Assembly: GCA_943325485.2 (NCBI GenBank)
Contig: CALPPP020000034.1
Coordinates: 1-9,388, forward strand
Direction: 5' to 3'
DNA length: 9,388 bases
DNA from: Rickettsia typhi
GTDB lineage: Bacteria > Pseudomonadota > Gammaproteobacteria > Burkholderiales > Burkholderiaceae_C
Shown here piece by piece: positions 6,903 to 9,388 of this stretch. Within the stretch, counting starts at the first letter, position 1; each line of letters starts with the position of its first letter. Under the pieces are notes generated by a model. It was not told the DNA's origin and did not search any database. It worked only from the letters and a program-made list of their open reading frames with translations. The translations under genes and the position numbers were made by a program.

Positions 6903-8048
6903 GTGAGCACCCCACTTCCACCCCTGCCGCTGCCCGATGGCGTCCGCGCTGGCTACGCCAATACAGCCCAAGGCTTGCACATGCATTACCTTGAAGCGGG
7001 CTATGAGGAGGGAGTGGCCGAGAAGCCCTTGCTGCTGTTGCTGCACGGTTTCCCAGAACTGGCTTTCAGTTGGCGGCACCAGTTACCCGTGTTAGCTGCG
7101 GCTGGCTACCACGTGGTGGCGCCCGATCAGCGCGGCTATGGCCGCACCACAGGCGGCGACGACCGCTTCGACGGCGACTGGCAGGCCAGCCACATGCTGC
7201 AACTGGTGGCGGATGCGGCGGCTTTGGTGGAGGCCTTAGGGCATAGACATGTAGCTTGCGTCATCGGTCATGATTTTGGTTCGCCTGTGGCTGCGTGGTG
7301 TGCGCTGACGCGTCCCGATGTGTTTCATGCGGTGGTGATGATGAGTGCGCCGTTCGCAGGGCCGCCGCCCAGCACCGATGCGCTGGCTGTTCACCAAAAG
7401 ATCAACGACGTGGTTCACGGCTTGGGCAGCTTGCAGCCGCCACGCCAGCACTACCAGTGGTACTACTCAGGACCCGAGGCCAATGCCGATATGTGGCAAG
7501 CGCCGCAAGGCTTGCATGCGTTTTTACGCGCTTACTACCACGTCAAAAGCGCCGACTGGGCGCCCAACCAACCGCATCCGCTGGCCGGTTGGACCGCGCA
7601 AGCTTGGGCAGAGTTGCCCGATTACTACATCATGGGCGCTCACGACACCATGGCCCAAGCGGTCGCGCCATTCATGCCTTCAACCGAGCACATCGCCGCT
7701 TGCCAATGGCTGCCAGACACCGACTTGAGCGTCTACGTGGGCGAGTACCAACGCACCAGTTTTCAAGGGGGCTTGCAGTGGTACCGCTGCGGCACCGATG
7801 CCACCTTGTTTGCCCGACTGGGGCAGCAATGGGGCGGCAAAACCATCGACGTGCCCTCGGCGTTCATTGCCGGCGCGTCAGACTGGGGGGTCTACCAAAT
7901 GCCTGGCGCATATGAGGCCATGCAAACCAAAGCCTGCAGTCAGATGCGCTTGTGTCAGCTCATCCCACATGCAGGCCATTGGGTGCAACAAGAGCGCCCC
8001 GATGAGGTCAACGCCTTGTTGCTAGGTTTTTTAAAAAGCTTGGCTTAG
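6903..8048 (+). CDS. alpha/beta hydrolase, epoxide-hydrolase-like
   Basis: This is an alpha/beta-fold hydrolase of 381 residues with the architecture of soluble epoxide hydrolases. Seen: oxyanion motif HGFPE (48-52), DQRGYGRT (75-82), nucleophile elbow GHDFGS with D124, the cap region with HYQWYYSG (183-190) and YVGEYQRTSFQGG followed by WYR (278-295), acid candidate D327 in AGASDWG, and catalytic H359 in PHAGHWVQQERP. An Asp nucleophile with cap tyrosines and the FQGGLQWYR-like segment points to epoxide hydrolysis rather than esterase or haloalkane dehalogenase activity, but the substrate is unknown. No signal peptide, so cytoplasmic. GTG at 6903 is the start chosen: it is the last start before the first conserved strand, and reading further upstream would run into the preceding gene. 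Its ribosome-binding site is weak. The 25-nt gap implies co-transcription with the Mo-hydroxylase. Confidence 0.9.
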   Translation: MSTPLPPLPLPDGVRAGYANTAQGLHMHYLEAGYEEGVAEKPLLLLLHGFPELAFSWRHQLPVLAAAGYHVVAPDQRGYGRTTGGDDRFDGDWQASHMLQLVADAAALVEALGHRHVACVIGHDFGSPVAAWCALTRPDVFHAVVMMSAPFAGPPPSTDALAVHQKINDVVHGLGSLQPPRQHYQWYYSGPEANADMWQAPQGLHAFLRAYYHVKSADWAPNQPHPLAGWTAQAWAELPDYYIMGAHDTMAQAVAPFMPSTEHIAACQWLPDTDLSVYVGEYQRTSFQGGLQWYRCGTDATLFARLGQQWGGKTIDVPSAFIAGASDWGVYQMPGAYEAMQTKACSQMRLCQLIPHAGHWVQQERPDEVNALLLGFLKSLA

Positions 8049-8659
8049 CCGATCAAATCAACACGACCATTGGTGTTCATGATGCCGGTGATCACGCTCA
8101 GCTTAGGGTGGCGTTTGTTGACTTCCTTGCGGAACATGTTCAAGGCTTCGGAATGGGCTTCGGTTTCTTTGTCCTTGTCAGACACCGCATCAGCACCGAA
8201 CGCCAATTTGGCCGCACCGCAATCGCGGTGGGAAATGCCAATCACGCGTTTGATGTGGTGCAAGGACACGGTGACGTCCAAGTTATCCCAATAGGTAGCG
8301 TGCCAGCCAGCGAATTTGGGGTGCACCGCGCCAATGGGGCCACCGGCCATCACAAAGTGGCTGTAGTTGTCTTCGAGCTTTTCACGGCTCACACCTTGGA
8401 TCAAGCCCATGTACTGCCAGCTCAGGGTGGTGAAACGTGGGTCAATGCAGTTGACCAACATGGCTTCGTAATTCCCGCTGGCGGCAAAACTTTTGCTAGG
8501 CGCCATGCTGGCCAAAGCCGCACCGGCCACGCCAGCAGCACCAAGGTTCAAAAAACCACGACGATTCACGCCAAGGCCCGCGCGCACAGGCACGGGCGCA
8601 CAGCATGCGCAGCTAGGCGTTACGGGGGAAGACACGGGGACAAGTCGTTCGTAAGACAT
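8045..8659 (-). CDS. Tat-exported beta-carbonic-anhydrase-like protein
   Basis: The 204-residue protein carries the full zinc-site pattern of beta-class carbonic anhydrases: C71-x-D73-x-R75 in NCIDPRF and H144-x-x-C147 in SHRDCGAAK, with a glycine loop AGGPIG at 105-110. Carbonic anhydrases interconvert CO2 and bicarbonate. A Tat motif NRRGFLNLGAAG (32-43) followed by an Ala-rich hydrophobic stretch and a likely cleavage site around 58-61 (SFAAS) indicates periplasmic location. About 31 residues precede the arginine pair, including the cluster CACC at 17-20, unusually long for a Tat n-region. The ATG at 8659 is supported by GGAG 8 nt upstream; an internal GTG just before NRR has no such site. 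Its stop codon overlaps that of the convergent hydrolase. Enzymatic activity is inferred from the motifs. Confidence 0.87.
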   Translation of the reverse strand: MSYERLVPVSSPVTPSCACCAPVPVRAGLGVNRRGFLNLGAAGVAGAALASMAPSKSFAASGNYEAMLVNCIDPRFTTLSWQYMGLIQGVSREKLEDNYSHFVMAGGPIGAVHPKFAGWHATYWDNLDVTVSLHHIKRVIGISHRDCGAAKLAFGADAVSDKDKETEAHSEALNMFRKEVNKRHPKLSVITGIMNTNGRVDLIG

Positions 8660-8667
8660 AGAAAAAG

Positions 8668-8671
8668 CTCC
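8668..8671 (-). promoter_or_regulatory. ribosome-binding site of the carbonic-anhydrase-like gene
   Basis: GGAG on the minus strand, 8 nt before ATG at 8659. It supports the long N-terminus with the Cys cluster over the internal GTG at codon 31. Confidence 0.65.
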
Positions 8672-8896
8672 AAAAGGTAAAAATTTTTTAAATAAGTGGA
8701 ATTTGACGTATCGGATGATTTTGACAAAAATTTAGCGAAATATTTTTGTTTATTAAATTTCCGTGTCTTAGACCCTATTTTTTAATTTTTAAGTATTCAT
8801 TTAGAGCATCATGGCCAGTTAACGCTTTCCACGAACAGGCATTTGCTCACCAAGACTTCTATGCGTTGCTCACCTTCCACCATGGCGTGATGGTGC
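8672..8896. other. AT-rich intergenic region upstream of the carbonic-anhydrase-like gene
   Basis: About 225 nt without a supported gene. The part 8672-8795 is much richer in A/T than the rest of the window and probably holds the promoter of the carbonic-anhydrase-like gene. On the minus strand TTGTCA (8722-8727) could be a -35 box, but the -10 at 17-nt spacing (AAATTC) is poor. Two near-identical heptamers, atttgac (8701-8707) and ttttgac (8719-8725), stand 18 bp apart and might be an operator. The rest (8796-8896) shows nothing recognisable before the tmRNA terminator. Confidence 0.4.
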
Positions 8897-8928
8897 AAAA
8901 AAAAGGGCTCGGCATATTGCCGAGCCCT
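8897..8928 (-). terminator. intrinsic terminator of tmRNA
   Basis: A 10-bp perfect inverted repeat, agggctcggc (8904-8913) and gccgagccct (8919-8928), with a 5-nt loop. In the minus-strand transcript it is followed by eight U (complement of 8897-8904). It begins 6 nt beyond the encoded CCA end of the tmRNA. Confidence 0.93.
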
Positions 8929-8934
8929 CGTGAT

Positions 8935-9312
8935 TGGTGGAGCTGGCGGGATTTGAACCCGCGTCCACAAGCCTTTTTCGGACAGTTCTACATGTGTAGT
9001 CGTCTGTTTTGTTTTCTCATTCAAGGTGCCGCGCAGCGACACGCTGCACCCCAAACCAGCACCCTATTTTCTCGCTCCTCACCAAGGTACCCGATGAGAA
9101 GCCAGCCGATATGAATTACCTTGCAGCCTGGACGGTCTTGCGACCACCCTTGCCCAGCCTATTGGCCAACTGTTGCAAGGCTCGCGGGTTTAAGCCGCGA
9201 GTGCGAAACGTTCGTCGTTTGCAGTTAGTTTTTTTCTGCGGATTTACGAGGTGACAGAACCTCGACATGCCCTGCGCCGCGTCCGAACCCATGTCGAAAC
9301 CAATGCAGCCCC
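8935..9312 (-). ncRNA. ssrA: transfer-messenger RNA (tmRNA), one-piece
   Basis: tmRNA with SmpB rescues stalled ribosomes and tags the nascent protein for proteolysis. The 5' end GGGGCTGCATTGGTTTCGAC (from 9312) pairs through GGGGCT with AGCTCC (complement of 8939-8944) to form the acceptor stem, and CCA is encoded (3' end at 8935). The T-arm has a 5-bp stem (8946-8950 with 8958-8962) and a 7-nt TTCAAAT loop. The mRNA-like part encodes ANDERFALAA and a stop. The 378-nt length is usual for a one-piece tmRNA; no permuted two-piece break is seen. It has its own terminator. Confidence 0.97.
9190..9222 (-). other. tmRNA proteolysis-tag reading frame (ANDERFALAA)
   Basis: The resume codon GCA at 9222-9220 opens ten codons, A-N-D-E-R-F-A-L-A-A, then TAA at 9192-9190. 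The ALAA end is the ClpXP/ClpAP degron. The tag differs from the enterobacterial ANDENYALAA by RF for NY and fits Burkholderiales tags as I recall them. Confidence 0.95.
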
Positions 9313-9321
9313 AGAACGCCA

Positions 9322-9327
9322 ATTCTA
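9322..9327 (-). promoter_or_regulatory. probable -10 box of ssrA
   Basis: TAGAAT on the minus strand, 9 nt upstream of the mature 5' end at 9312; since the 5' end is made by RNase P, the transcript may begin a few nucleotides earlier. The -35 at 17-nt spacing (TAGGGT, 9345-9350) is a poor match. From here to 9388 no gene is recognised. Confidence 0.55.
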
Positions 9328-9388
9328 CGCGCCTGGCTTCAAACACCCTAGACCCCTGAAGCAAGACCCTTCGCCAGAAAATCTCAAG

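Noticed and set aside
8746..9114. Plus-strand frame containing WWSWRDLNPRPQ
   Set aside because: This is the well-known spurious translation of the antisense of a tRNA-like T-arm; the segment belongs to tmRNA.
9116..9364. Minus-strand frame of 82 codons across the tmRNA
   Set aside because: It lies over the tmRNA; the only translated part there is the ten-codon tag, in its own frame context.

Overview
The window looks like a chromosomal segment of a betaproteobacterium, most likely Burkholderiales/Comamonadaceae. This rests on the glnA - small secreted protein - glnL - glnG order, the tmRNA tag ANDERFALAA, moderately GC-rich coding DNA, and the style of the CinA-like and isoquinoline-oxidoreductase-like proteins. 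The assignment is by pattern recognition; no database was searched.

Left half (1-4523, all minus strand): a nitrogen-assimilation block. Read in the direction of transcription it holds a stand-alone CinA-type molybdopterin-binding-fold protein (3693-4523), glutamine synthetase glnA (2080-3495) with a strong intrinsic terminator just behind it, a small exported Cys-containing protein of unknown function (1545-1967), the NtrB sensor kinase glnL (481-1536), and the NtrC response regulator glnG (435 to beyond base 1; only the receiver domain and linker are present). Upstream of glnA lie a textbook sigma-54 -24/-12 promoter (3547-3562) and a near-perfect 17-bp NtrC palindrome (3723-3739). The palindrome sits inside the last codons of the upstream CinA-like gene. 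The block therefore reads as a feedback circuit: NtrB phosphorylates NtrC, NtrC-P activates sigma-54 transcription of glnA, and GlnA itself carries the conserved adenylylation tyrosine.

Middle (about 4524-8048, plus strand): a short divergent intergenic region, then a Tat-exported molybdenum hydroxylase large subunit of the IorB type (4610-6877). It is followed 25 nt later by an alpha/beta hydrolase with epoxide-hydrolase hallmarks (6903-8048). No gene for the 2Fe-2S partner subunit or an electron-accepting cytochrome is present in the window.

Right part (8045-9388, minus strand): a Tat-exported protein with the complete beta-carbonic-anhydrase zinc motif, overlapping the hydrolase tail-to-tail by 4 nt; an AT-rich regulatory stretch; and a complete one-piece tmRNA gene (ssrA, 8935-9312) with its own terminator and a probable -10 box.

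I see no insertion sequence, integrase, CRISPR array, tRNA gene or prophage gene, and I do not see an obviously new multi-gene system. The points most worth a second look are the enhancer embedded in a coding region, the orphan exported Mo-hydroxylase with its hydrolase neighbour, and the exported carbonic-anhydrase-like protein with a Cys cluster ahead of its Tat motif.
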